DNA from: Micromonospora halophytica
GTDB lineage: Bacteria > Actinomycetota > Actinomycetes > Mycobacteriales > Micromonosporaceae
Assembly: GCF_900090245.1 (NCBI RefSeq)
Contig: NZ_FMDN01000001.1
Span: forward strand, 503,467 to 567,466
Direction: 5' to 3'
DNA length: 64,000 nucleotides
The notes under the pieces are model-generated. The model saw only the letters and a list, made by a program, of their open reading frames with translations, was not told where the DNA came from and ran no database searches. Positions 9,107-17,057 of this stretch are shown here, piece after piece (position 1 is the first letter of the stretch; every line of letters starts with the position of its first letter). The translations under genes were made by a program, and so were the position numbers.

Positions 9107-9740
9107 AGTCGTCGGGGCGCGGCACGCGGGGCGGTGGTGGCACGTTCCGGTACTTCGCGACGCGGACCTCCCACTGGCTGCGTCGGCGCATCGCGTCCCG
9201 CACCGCGCGGTTGCGGTAGTACGTCTCGGGCGGCCGGGCCAGCCCGTAGACGTCCGCCCACCACTCGCCCGGCTCCGGGTCGAGGATCGTGTCCAGGTGG
9301 GAGGGGTATCGCCGCCCGGCGCCGTCCCGGGTGTCGTCGCGGTCCCGCATCGGACGCAGCACCCGCCCGGCCTCGTCGACCACCACCAGCCGGAGCCCGG
9401 CGACCGCGAGGACCCGGTGCAGCACGTCGAGGCTCGGGATCAGGCCACCGGCCTCGATCCGGCCCACCGTCGCGTGGTGCAGTCCCGCCGCGCGGGCCAA
9501 CTCCCGTTGACTCGCGTCGGCCCGCCGCCGGACCGCGCGGACGATGCCGGCGACCGACCAGGGCACCTCCGCCGCTCCCCGTCCGGGCCGGCCCGGCAGC
9601 GCATCCTGACCCGGCTCGACCGGCTGGTCGCCCGGATCTGCGGTCGGATCGTGCCCTGCCGCGCCGCCCTCGTGGTCCGCACCGCTCCGCTCGCCCGTGC
9701 CGTCACCCTCGTGGTCCTTCCCACCGCTCCGCTCGCCCAT
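9105..9740 (-). CDS. XRE-family helix-turn-helix protein
   Basis: 211-aa putative DNA-binding protein. An acidic/Gly-rich N-terminal segment with two near-copies of GERSG(x)DHEG precedes an XRE-type HTH in the middle (LARAAGLHHATVGRIEAG), followed by a dimer-like helix and a C-terminal region with Trp and Tyr residues (EWWADVYGLARPPETYYRNR) and a Pro-rich end. The C-terminal half is not a domain I recognise. The ATG at 9740 has only a weak AGGGTG upstream; an open frame continues to 9932, but that part looks non-coding and contains 19-bp DNA repeats. It has no operon partner. Self-regulation through the repeats is a reasonable guess, not shown. Confidence 0.65.
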   Translation of the reverse strand: MGERSGGKDHEGDGTGERSGADHEGGAAGHDPTADPGDQPVEPGQDALPGRPGRGAAEVPWSVAGIVRAVRRRADASQRELARAAGLHHATVGRIEAGGLIPSLDVLHRVLAVAGLRLVVVDEAGRVLRPMRDRDDTRDGAGRRYPSHLDTILDPEPGEWWADVYGLARPPETYYRNRAVRDAMRRRSQWEVRVAKYRNVPPPPRVPRPDD

Positions 9741-9792
9741 GCCGTCACCCTGGTGGGCCGGGGTGCGCCTCCGCCACCCCGGGTCAGCGGCC

Positions 9793-9847
9793 TGTGGACA
9801 ACGTCGGGCGCTGTGGATATCGCCGGGCGCTGTGGAACCTCGGCGCC
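9793..9847. repeat. 19-bp tandem repeats with DnaA-box-like cores
   Basis: Three units start at exactly 19-bp intervals (9793, 9812, 9831). The first two read TGTGG(ACAACGT or ATATCGC)CGGGCGC; the third begins TGTGGAACC and decays. The cores TGTGGACAA and TGTGGATAT match, or nearly match, the inverted high-GC DnaA box. They lie 53-107 bp upstream of the XRE start codon. Confidence 0.6.
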
Positions 9848-10119
9848 ACCGTCGCGGCACCACGGGAGATGGTGGCTTCCCCCGGTCCGCTGAGCCACGC
9901 CGCCACTGACATCCCGGCACACCTCCCCACACCCAGTTGTCGACGAGGCAGCGCCATTGGCATCACTTTCCGTGACAGCCGACCCCACAAGGTGCGCTGA
10001 CACTCTGCGTGATCGGCCGAGTCGGCTGCTTGATCTCAACGGTGACCACCACTGGCGTCTTCACCGCCGTGAGCAGCAACAACCGGAGTGGAGCTAATCC
10101 GAGCCGGTGATACCTGGGA

Positions 10120-10196
10120 GACGCTTTGCTCTGCACCCATCAACGCGCCGGTCACCTGGCGTGACCGGTGCGTCTGCGGGTGCAGAGCAAAGCGTC
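10120..10196. repeat. 77-bp palindromic hairpin repeat
   Basis: Outer arms GACGCTTTGCTCTGCACCC (10120-10138) and its exact complement (10178-10196) enclose a second stem, ACGCGCCGGTCAC / GTGACCGGTGCGT, with one G-T wobble. It is intergenic, 154 bp from the end of hemB. The layout suggests a dispersed REP-like element; copy number cannot be judged from one window. Confidence 0.75.
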
Positions 10197-10350
10197 CGAA
10201 GGACAGTGTCCCCCCGGACGGAGAAGGTGACGGTGAGTAGTCAAGGTGTCCCCAGCACAGGCGAACGGGGAGGTGCCCCTCGGCCCCAGCCGCCGAACCC
10301 GCCGGACACACGGCTGTGGTCAGCTACCGGCAGGCCGGCTCGGCGGTGGC

Positions 10351-11334
10351 TCAGTAGCGCTCGCGGAGCAGTTGGGCGGCCTCGACGGCCCAGTAGGTGA
10401 GGATGATCTGCGCGCCGGCCCGGCGGATCGAGGTGAGCGTCTCCAGCATCACCCGCTCCCGGTCGACCCAGCCGTTCGCGGCGGCCGCCTCGACCATCGC
10501 GTACTCGCCGGAGACCTGGTAGGCGGCGACCGGTACGGCCACCGCCGCGCGGACCGCCGAGACCACGTCGAGGTAGGGCAGAGCCGGCTTGACCATCACC
10601 ATGTCGGCGCCCTCGGCAACGTCCAGCTCCACCTCGCGCAGCGACTCGCGCAGGTTCGCCGGGTCCTGCTGGTAGGTACGCCGGTCCCCCTCCAGCGCGG
10701 ACTCCACCGCGTCCCGGAACGGGCCGTAGAAGGCCGAGGCGTACTTGGCCGCGTACGCCAGCACCGCCACGTCCTGGTGGCCGGCGGCGTCGAGCGCTCG
10801 GCGTACGACGCCGACCTGGCCGTCCATCATCCCGGAGGGCCCGACCACGTGGACCCCGGCGGCGGCCTGGGCCACCGCCATCTCGGCGTACGCCTCCAGC
10901 GTGGCGTCGTTGTCCACCGCACCGTCCGCGGTCAGCACGCCGCAGTGCCCGTGCGAGGTGAACTCGTCCAGGCAGAGGTCGCTCATCACGACGGTGGCGT
11001 CGCCCACCTCGGAGACGACGTCGGAGATGGCGACGTTGAGGATGCCGTTCGGGTCGGTGCCGCCGGAGCCGCACTCGTCCCGCGACGCCGGCACCCCGAA
11101 GAGCATGATGCCGCCGACCCCGGCCTGGACCGCCTCGACGGCGGCCTTGCGCAGCGAGTCCCGGGAGTGCTGCAACACCCCCGGGAGCGACGCGATCTGC
11201 CGCGGCTCGGCCAGCCCTTCCTTGACGAACATCGGCACGACCAGCTCGGCCGGGTCGATGCGGGTCTCGGAGACCAGCCGCCGCACGGCCGCGTTACGAC
11301 GCAGCCGGCGGGGCCGGATCTCGGGGTACGGCAT
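10351..11334 (-). CDS. hemB: Delta-aminolevulinic acid dehydratase (porphobilinogen synthase)
   Basis: 327-aa cytoplasmic enzyme that condenses two 5-aminolevulinates to porphobilinogen in tetrapyrrole synthesis. Both Schiff-base lysines are present: K197 ([12 protein letters not shown]) and K249 ([11 protein letters not shown]). The metal loop reads [14 protein letters not shown] (about 119-132), keeping two of the three zinc-ligand cysteines and replacing the middle one by Asp, which is intermediate between the zinc and the magnesium types. The ATG has GGGAGG 7 nt upstream. It is the last gene of the rex-hemA-hemC-hemD/cobA-hemB cluster, 18 nt after the previous stop. Identification is very secure; the metal preference is open. 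Confidence 0.97.
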   Translation of the reverse strand: MPYPEIRPRRLRRNAAVRRLVSETRIDPAELVVPMFVKEGLAEPRQIASLPGVLQHSRDSLRKAAVEAVQAGVGGIMLFGVPASRDECGSGGTDPNGILNVAISDVVSEVGDATVVMSDLCLDEFTSHGHCGVLTADGAVDNDATLEAYAEMAVAQAAAGVHVVGPSGMMDGQVGVVRRALDAAGHQDVAVLAYAAKYASAFYGPFRDAVESALEGDRRTYQQDPANLRESLREVELDVAEGADMVMVKPALPYLDVVSAVRAAVAVPVAAYQVSGEYAMVEAAAANGWVDRERVMLETLTSIRRAGAQIILTYWAVEAAQLLRERY

Positions 11335-11352
11335 GCGGAGCCTCCCTGTCCG

Positions 11353-12933
11353 TCAGCGGAACCTCAAGGCGGTCGGCCCCTGCACCTTCGAGCCGCGGCG
11401 CTGCTTGGCCGGCATGGCGGCCAGCTTCTCCCGCAGTTCGACGGCGTAGGCGGCGAGCGCCTCCACCAGGTCGGGCACCGAGGCGTGCGGGGGCTGCACG
11501 TCGACCCGCAGGCCGAACTCCGTCGCAGTCTCCGCCGTCTTGGGTCCGATGACTGCAACAACGGTACGGGCATGCGGCTTGCCGGCGATACCTACCAGGT
11601 TGCGTACGGTCGAGGAGGACGTGAAGAGCACCGCGTCGAACCCGCCCGACTTGATCGCATCGCGGATCTCGGCGGGCGGCGGCGCGGCCCGCACCGTCCG
11701 GTACGCGGTCACGTCGTCGACCTCCCAGCCGCGCTCGGTGAGCCCGGCGGCGAGGGTCTCGGTGGCGATGTCGGCGCGCGGCAGCAGCACCCGGCCCACC
11801 GGGTCGAGGATCTCGTCGTGCGGCGAGAACTCGGCCAGCAGGCCCTCCGAGGACTGCTCGCCGGACGGGATCAGCTCCGGCTGGATGCCGAAGGCGCGCA
11901 CCGCGTCGGCGGTCGCCTCGCCGATGCAGGCGATCTTGACGCCGCCGAAGTGGCGGGCGTCGAGGCCGTGCTCGGCGAACTTCTCCCAGACCGCGCGGAC
12001 CGCGTTGACCGACGTGAAGATCACCCAGGCGTACCGGCCGTCGACCAGCCCCTTGACCGCCCGCTCCATCTGGGCCGGGGTACGCGGCGGCTCGACCGCG
12101 ATGGTCGGCACCTCGCACGGGATCGCCCCGTACGCGCGCAGCCGGGCGCTCATCGCGCCGGCCTGCTCCTTGGTCCGGGGAACGAGCACCTTCCAGCCGT
12201 ACAGCGGGCGGTTCTCCCACCAGCTCAGCTTGTCCCGCTGGCCCACGCCCTCACCGACGGTGAGCACCACCCGGCCGGTGAAGCCGAGCGCCGCCGCGAC
12301 GAAGGAGTCCACGGTCGACGTGGTGGTGTACTGGGTCTCGCCGGTGCCGTCGCCGGTCACCCCGACGCCGGTGGTGCCGTCCACCCCGGCGGCGAGCAGG
12401 CCGTCCCGGATGGCGGCCAGGTCGCCGGCGTCCACGGCCAACGCCAGCGAGCCCCGGCCGACGGCGGCGGCGAGCGCGTCGAAGTCCAACGTGCCGACGT
12501 CCTCGACGTCGGCGGCGGTGCGTACGCCCGGCAGCGGCACACCGGCGTACGTGGCGACGCCCTCGGCCTGCCCGACGCCCGGGACCACCTCGAAGTGCGC
12601 GGCGGTACGCGCCACCGCCTGCACCTCCTTGACCACCGAGTCGTGGCCGAACGGGTCACCGGCGACCAGGTGCACCGCGTTCAGCCCGGAGCGGGCCGCG
12701 GAGATGAGCACCTTCGCCACGTCACCCGGCACACCCTCGGCGGGGGTGAACTGGGCGTCCTCCTTGGCCTGGGCGCGGACGACGTCGAGCAGCGACTCGG
12801 GGACTCCCCGGTCGTACACCACCTGGTCGGCGTCGACCAGGGCGTCGTGCGCCCGGCGGGTCAGCAGGCCCGGGTCGCCGGGGCCAGCCCCGACGAATGC
12901 GATCCGGCCTACGGGCTTACGGGTGCGGGTCAT
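11353..12933 (-). CDS. hemD: Uroporphyrinogen-III synthase fused to SUMT-like methyltransferase domain
   Basis: 526-aa fusion. The N-terminal half (about 1-250) resembles uroporphyrinogen-III C-methyltransferase (CobA/SUMT), with VGAGPGDPGLLT near the start; its second motif reads LVAGDPFGHDSVVKE instead of the usual GDPF-x-FGRGGEE, so methyl transfer may be lost. The C-terminal half (about 265-510) is uroporphyrinogen-III synthase, which closes hydroxymethylbilane into the macrocycle, with conserved segments such as VIFTSVNAVRAVWE and VLFTSSSTVRNLVG. The ATG overlaps the hemC stop by 4 bp (ATGA), so translation is coupled. Fusions of this type are usual in actinomycetes. The synthase role is firm; the methyltransferase role is uncertain. 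Confidence 0.93.
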   Translation of the reverse strand: MTRTRKPVGRIAFVGAGPGDPGLLTRRAHDALVDADQVVYDRGVPESLLDVVRAQAKEDAQFTPAEGVPGDVAKVLISAARSGLNAVHLVAGDPFGHDSVVKEVQAVARTAAHFEVVPGVGQAEGVATYAGVPLPGVRTAADVEDVGTLDFDALAAAVGRGSLALAVDAGDLAAIRDGLLAAGVDGTTGVGVTGDGTGETQYTTTSTVDSFVAAALGFTGRVVLTVGEGVGQRDKLSWWENRPLYGWKVLVPRTKEQAGAMSARLRAYGAIPCEVPTIAVEPPRTPAQMERAVKGLVDGRYAWVIFTSVNAVRAVWEKFAEHGLDARHFGGVKIACIGEATADAVRAFGIQPELIPSGEQSSEGLLAEFSPHDEILDPVGRVLLPRADIATETLAAGLTERGWEVDDVTAYRTVRAAPPPAEIRDAIKSGGFDAVLFTSSSTVRNLVGIAGKPHARTVVAVIGPKTAETATEFGLRVDVQPPHASVPDLVEALAAYAVELREKLAAMPAKQRRGSKVQGPTALRFR

Positions 12934-13925
12934 TCTGTGCTCCCAAATTGCTGGGTCCCCGGGCCGGTGCTTCCGTCGTGGCCGAGGATCGAGTCGGCGC
13001 CGAGGTCGAGGAGTTCGGTGGCGAGTGCCTTGCCGATCTCCGCCGCGTCGGCGGGCGTTCCGGTGCGGGACAGCCGCAGGTCTCGGGTACCGTCCGGGCT
13101 GATCACCGCCCCGCGCAGGTAGATCTCCTGGACGACGTCGCCTTCGGCACCCGAGCCGGTTGGCTCGCCTTCGGCGACGACGGCGTAGGCGGCGACCGGA
13201 GCGGAGCATCCGGCCTCCAGGGTGGCCAGCAGCGCCCGTTCCGCGACGACCGCGGCCCGGGACGGTGCGTGGTCGAGCACCGCGAGCAGCTCGACCAGGT
13301 CCGTGTCGTCGGCCCGGCACTCCACCGCCAGCGCGCCCTGGGCGGGCGCGGGCAGCATCAGCATCGGGTCGAGCGTCTCGGTGATCTCGTCGGTCCGTCC
13401 GAGCCGGGCCAGACCGGCCCGGGCCAGGACGATCGCGTCGAGATCGGCGTCCGGGCCGAGCACCCGCCGCAGGCGGGTGTCCACGTTGCCCCGGATCGGG
13501 GTGACCTCCAGCTGCAGGCCGAGGGCGTGCAGCTGGGCGATCCGGCGCAGCGCGCCGGTGCCCACCACCGCGCCCGGCGGCAGCTCGGCGAGGGTACGAC
13601 CGCCCTTGGCGACCAGCGCGTCGCGCGGGTCCTGGCGGGGCGGCACCGCCGCGATGTGCAGCCCGGCCGCCGCGGCGGTGGGCAGGTCCTTGTAGGAGTG
13701 CACCGCGAAGTCGATGGTGCCGGCGGTCAGCGCGTCGCGCAGCGCGGAGACGAAGACGCCGACGCCGAGCCGGTGCACGGGGGCCGAGGAGCGGTCACCG
13801 GCGGTGAGCACCTCCACCAGCTCGACCGGGCGGCCGGTGGCGGCGGTCAGGGCCTCGGCGATCTGGCCGGACTGGGCCATCGCTAGAGCGCTGCCCCGGG
13901 TACCGAGGCGCAGGGGACTGCTCAT
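12930..13925 (-). CDS. hemC: Hydroxymethylbilane synthase (porphobilinogen deaminase)
   Basis: 331-aa enzyme that polymerises four porphobilinogens into hydroxymethylbilane. The catalytic Asp is in HSYKDLPT (D80) and the dipyrromethane-cofactor Cys is C240 in LEAGCSAPVAAYA. The N terminus LRLGTRGSALAMAQ is typical. Length and domain order are normal. The start codon overlaps the hemA stop (ATGA), and its own stop overlaps the hemD start, so the gene is coupled on both sides. Residues 251-268 form a mildly acidic insertion (EGEPTGSGAEGD) that looks like a surface loop. Confidence 0.97.
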   Translation of the reverse strand: MSSPLRLGTRGSALAMAQSGQIAEALTAATGRPVELVEVLTAGDRSSAPVHRLGVGVFVSALRDALTAGTIDFAVHSYKDLPTAAAAGLHIAAVPPRQDPRDALVAKGGRTLAELPPGAVVGTGALRRIAQLHALGLQLEVTPIRGNVDTRLRRVLGPDADLDAIVLARAGLARLGRTDEITETLDPMLMLPAPAQGALAVECRADDTDLVELLAVLDHAPSRAAVVAERALLATLEAGCSAPVAAYAVVAEGEPTGSGAEGDVVQEIYLRGAVISPDGTRDLRLSRTGTPADAAEIGKALATELLDLGADSILGHDGSTGPGTQQFGSTE

Positions 13926-15265
13926 CGCTCACCTCCGGTGTACGGGGTGGTGTCGGTGTCGACCACGTCGGGCACCGTGTCCACCGGGGAGGTCTGTGGC
14001 ACCTCCAGGTCGAACAGCTCGCGCAGCAGCGCGGCGTACTGGTCGCCGCCGGGTTCCGCGGCGAGCTGGCGTACCCGCACCGTGGGCTGGTGCAGCAGCC
14101 GCTGCACCACCCGGTGCACGGTCCGGGCGACCTCGGCGCGCTGGTCGTCGCTGAGGTCCGGTCGGCGCTGGGCGAGCCGGCGCAGCTCGGCGCCGACCAC
14201 GTCCTCGGCCCGGCCACGCAGCGCCGCCACGGTCGGTGCCACGTCCGCGCCGCGCAGCCAGCTCAGGAACGCCTCGACCTCGCCGGTGACGATCCGGGTC
14301 ACCTCGGCGGCGTCGGTGGCGGCCGGGCCGTCGGCAAGCAGGCCGGCCATCCGGTCGATGTCGATCACCTCGACACCGGCCAGCCCGGCCACGCCCGGCT
14401 CGACGTCGCGCGGCACGGCGAGGTCGAGCAGGACCAGCGACCCCCGGTCGGGGTCGCGCCGGGCCAGCGCCCGGGTCACCACGTCGTGGGTGAGGACCGG
14501 TTCGGCGGCCGCCGTGGCGGCCACTACGATGTCCACTGTGGAGAGCGCGTCGACGAGTTCGGCCATCGGGACGGCGTTCGCCCCGTACGACTCGGCCAGG
14601 CGTACCGCCCGGTCGGCCCCCCGGTTGGTGACGGTGAGCGGGCCGGCGCCCAGCCGGGAGAGCGTCGCCACGCTCAGCGCGCCCATCGCGCCCGCCCCGA
14701 CCACCATGGCCGGCCGGCCGGAGAGGTCACTGTCGAGGTGATCGGCGGCCAGATCCAGCGCGGCGGTCACCACGCTCTGCCCGGCCCGGTCGATGTTGGT
14801 CTCGGCGTGCGCCCGTTTGCCGACCCGCAGCGCCTGCTGCATCAGCTCGTGCAGCAGCCGTCCGGCGGTGTCCGCGCCGCTGGCCCAGTGGTACGCGTCC
14901 CGCAGTTGGCCGAGGATCTGCGCCTCGCCGACCACCATCGAGTCCAGCCCGGCGGCGACCCGGAAGACGTGGTCGACGGCGGCGCCGTCGTAGTGCACGT
15001 AGAGGTGGTTGGCGAGTGTCGCCGGCGGGGCGCCGGCCTGCTCGGCCAGGACGGCGCAGATGTCGCCCAGGCCACCGTGGAAACCGGACACGGCGGCGTA
15101 GACCTCCACCCGGTTGCAGGTGGAGACCAGCACGGCCTCGGCGACGTACGGCTGGGCGACCAGCCGGTCCAGGGTGCGGGTGAATTCGGCGGGGGCGACC
15201 GCCAACTGCTCCAGGGTGGCGACCGGAGCGGTGCGGTAGGACGCGCCGACGACGAGCAGTTTCAC
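13922..15265 (-). CDS. hemA: Glutamyl-tRNA reductase
   Basis: 447-aa enzyme of the C5 pathway that reduces glutamyl-tRNA to glutamate-1-semialdehyde, the first committed step of tetrapyrrole synthesis. The catalytic Cys is C50 in VLVSTCNRVEVY. The NADPH-binding core contains VVGAGAMGALSVATL, and AETNIDRAGQSV is the conserved linker. The start is GTG 15265, overlapping the rex stop by 4 bp (GTGA); it gives the expected VKLLVVGASYRTAP N terminus, whereas an open frame runs further upstream inside rex. hemL (glutamate-1-semialdehyde aminomutase) is not in this window. Confidence 0.96.
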   Translation of the reverse strand: MKLLVVGASYRTAPVATLEQLAVAPAEFTRTLDRLVAQPYVAEAVLVSTCNRVEVYAAVSGFHGGLGDICAVLAEQAGAPPATLANHLYVHYDGAAVDHVFRVAAGLDSMVVGEAQILGQLRDAYHWASGADTAGRLLHELMQQALRVGKRAHAETNIDRAGQSVVTAALDLAADHLDSDLSGRPAMVVGAGAMGALSVATLSRLGAGPLTVTNRGADRAVRLAESYGANAVPMAELVDALSTVDIVVAATAAAEPVLTHDVVTRALARRDPDRGSLVLLDLAVPRDVEPGVAGLAGVEVIDIDRMAGLLADGPAATDAAEVTRIVTGEVEAFLSWLRGADVAPTVAALRGRAEDVVGAELRRLAQRRPDLSDDQRAEVARTVHRVVQRLLHQPTVRVRQLAAEPGGDQYAALLRELFDLEVPQTSPVDTVPDVVDTDTTPYTGGER

Positions 15266-16032
15266 GTGCCGATCGCCTCCTGGGTGTCGGGGGCCGGGAG
15301 CCCACCTGGCAGGGCGGTGAGCGCGGACCCGCCGGTGGCCGGCAGCGCGGTCAGGGACGCCTTGCGGTGCTCGTGGAACGACAGGATCTGGAGCTCGATG
15401 GCGAGGTCGACCTTGCGCACGTCGACGCCCTCCGGCACCGAGAGTACGCACGGAGCGAAGTTGAGGATGCTCGTGACACCGACGGCGACGAGTTGGTCGG
15501 CCACCGCCTGGGCGGCCGGGGCGGGGGTGGCGATGACGCCGATCGAGATCTGCTCCTCGGCGGCGACGTCGGCCAGGTCGTCGACGTGCCGTACCACCAG
15601 GCCGTTGATGATCTCGCCGACCCGGGCGCGGTCGGCATCCAGGAGAGCGGCGATCCGGAAGCCGCGGCTGGCGAAGCCGTCGTAGCCGGCCAGGGCGTGA
15701 CCGAGATTACCCACGCCGACCAGGGCGACGGCCCGCCGCTGGGTGAGCCCGAGCACGAACTCGATCTGGTCGACCAGGAGCCCGACGTCGTAGCCGACGC
15801 CCCGGGTGCCGTACGAGCCGAGGTGGGAGAGATCCTTGCGGAGCTTGGCCGAGTTGACCCCGGCGGCGCCGGCCAGCCCTTCGCTGGAGACCGTCTCGTG
15901 ACCGATCTCGGCGAGGTGGTGCAGGGCACGGAGGTATTCGGGGAGCCGCGCGACGGTCGCCTCCGGGAGGTCCGGGAGCGCCGGTACGGCACCGGCGCTG
16001 CCGGACGCGCCAGGGTGACGGTGCTGACTCAT
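15262..16032 (-). CDS. rex: Redox-sensing transcriptional repressor Rex
   Basis: 256-aa NADH/NAD+ sensor that represses respiratory and fermentative genes until NADH rises. An N-terminal winged helix (about 25-95, with VNSAKLRKDLSHLGSYGTRG) is followed by a Rossmann fold whose dinucleotide motif is ALVGVGNLGHALAGY (about 104-118). The C-terminal extension LTALPATGGSALTALPGG contains a small internal repeat. The ATG at 16032 has GGAG 4-5 nt upstream. It is first in a rex-hem operon, as in Streptomyces, and a Rex-type operator lies 114 bp upstream, so autoregulation is expected. Confidence 0.95.
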   Translation of the reverse strand: MSQHRHPGASGSAGAVPALPDLPEATVARLPEYLRALHHLAEIGHETVSSEGLAGAAGVNSAKLRKDLSHLGSYGTRGVGYDVGLLVDQIEFVLGLTQRRAVALVGVGNLGHALAGYDGFASRGFRIAALLDADRARVGEIINGLVVRHVDDLADVAAEEQISIGVIATPAPAAQAVADQLVAVGVTSILNFAPCVLSVPEGVDVRKVDLAIELQILSFHEHRKASLTALPATGGSALTALPGGLPAPDTQEAIGT

Positions 16033-16145
16033 GAGACTCCGTGCGGTGCGATCCTCGGCCGGTGACCGACCGTTTCGGGACTCCCGCTGGCGACCGAGAT
16101 TGCCGGCTGTGCTAGCAGGGCGCGTCGGAACTACAGGGTAGGCGC

Positions 16146-16163
16146 TTGTGAAGACGTGCACAA
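16146..16163. promoter_or_regulatory. Rex operator (ROP)
   Basis: TTGTGAAGACGTGCACAA matches the Rex consensus TTGTGAA-N4-TTCACAA at all fixed positions but one. On the leftward strand it also contains TTCACA, a -35-like hexamer. Position and neighbouring gene support autoregulation of the rex-hem operon. Confidence 0.8.
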
Positions 16164-16348
16164 ATCGCGATCTTGCTGGTTCGCGACGCGCCTCCACCAG
16201 GCCCTCCATTCTGCAAGATCGATCCGGCGGCCTTGGCCCGCGCCGCTGCGCGATTATTGCTCAATCCCGACTTCTCTGACCAATCACGCGCGCTCCGCGA
16301 TGACGTGGCGTACCCCTCATCACCACGTACGGTGGCCCCACCCCCGAG

Positions 16349-16371
16349 GGCCCGCCCGACCGCGGGCGGCC
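16349..16371 (-). terminator. GC-rich hairpin after the HAD gene
   Basis: On the leftward strand GGCCGCCCG pairs with CGGGCGGGCC (one bulge) across CGGT, 16 nt beyond the HAD stop codon. It is a plausible rho-independent-like stop without a U tract. Confidence 0.4.
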
Positions 16372-16386
16372 GAGAGGGAACAGGAG

Positions 16387-17037
16387 TCAGGACAGGGTGG
16401 TGGCGAGGGTCACGGCCTCGGTCAGGGTGTCGGCCACCGGGTGACCGGAGGCACGCAGACCGGCCGGGTCCGACAGGCCACCGGTGTAGAGGACACAGTG
16501 CGCCCCCACGCTCACGGCGGCGTCGGCATCGTCGATCGAGTCGCCGATCAGCACCACCTCGCGACCGTCCAGGCCCAGCTCGGCCAGGTGCTTGGCCAGC
16601 CACTGCGCCTTGAAGCCGCCACCGACCGCGGCGCGCAGCCCGTCCACCCGGGTGAAATGCGGGGTCAGCCCGTACGTGTGCACGGTCGGCACCAGTTCGT
16701 CGTGGAACCACATGGACAGCAGCGACTGGGTGCCCGGCCAGGCGGCGATCGCCGTGGTCGCGTCGTCGGCCAGCGCACAGGAGGTCAGCCCGGCCCGGTA
16801 CGCGTCGTGGAAGATCCGGTCCAACGCGCCGAACGCCTCGGCGTCGACCGCCCGGCCGAGCATGTCCGCGTAGTAGGCGGCGATCGGCCGCCGGAACCGG
16901 GCCCGGTGCTCCTCCACGGTCACCGAGGGACCACCGACGCTGGCGAAGGCGACGTTGGTGGCCTCCACCACCAGGCCGAGGTCGTCGAGCAGGGTGCCGT
17001 TCCAGTCCCACACCAGGTGTCCGCGCGTCGGAGTCAT
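16387..17037 (-). CDS. HAD-family hydrolase (phosphoglycolate-phosphatase-like)
   Basis: 216-aa HAD phosphohydrolase; the substrate is unknown. Motif I reads WDWNGTLLDD, with the nucleophile Asp followed by Asn instead of the usual Asp at the +2 (general acid/base) position. Motif IV is intact in VVLIGDSIDDADAA, and a helical cap lies between them. The start is MTPTRGHLVW; a GTG at 17061 overlapping the upstream stop (GTGA) would add eight residues and cannot be excluded. It is likely co-transcribed with the glutaredoxin-like and acyl-CoA synthetase genes. Confidence 0.83.
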   Translation of the reverse strand: MTPTRGHLVWDWNGTLLDDLGLVVEATNVAFASVGGPSVTVEEHRARFRRPIAAYYADMLGRAVDAEAFGALDRIFHDAYRAGLTSCALADDATTAIAAWPGTQSLLSMWFHDELVPTVHTYGLTPHFTRVDGLRAAVGGGFKAQWLAKHLAELGLDGREVVLIGDSIDDADAAVSVGAHCVLYTGGLSDPAGLRASGHPVADTLTEAVTLATTLS

Positions 17038-17057
17038 CGATGCACCGTAGACGCCGG

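Larger units (their letters stand above)
9741..10350. other. 610-bp intergenic region with repeats only
   Basis: No convincing gene is seen between the XRE gene and hemB. The region holds the 19-bp repeats at 9793-9847 and the long hairpin at 10120-10196, both listed separately. Short open frames here run through the hairpin and are not credible as genes. Confidence 0.6.
16033..16386. other. 354-bp intergenic region upstream of rex
   Basis: No gene is seen. It contains the Rex-type operator (16146-16163), two TCGCGA sites 16 bp apart (16165 and 16181), an AT-richer stretch with a possible leftward promoter (TTGGTC at 16278-16283 and AATAAT at 16253-16258, spacer 19) and, at its right end, a GC hairpin behind the HAD gene. 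Confidence 0.5.

Noticed and set aside
9740..9932. Longer form of the XRE protein starting at 9932
   Set aside because: The added 64 residues are translated from the 19-bp DNA repeats and have unusual composition; the repeats look like a regulatory element rather than coding sequence. Not fully excluded.
10036..10400. Short open frames on both strands around the large hairpin
   Set aside because: They exist only because the palindrome is GC-rich and lacks stops; no ribosome-binding site, and they overlap the hemB end.
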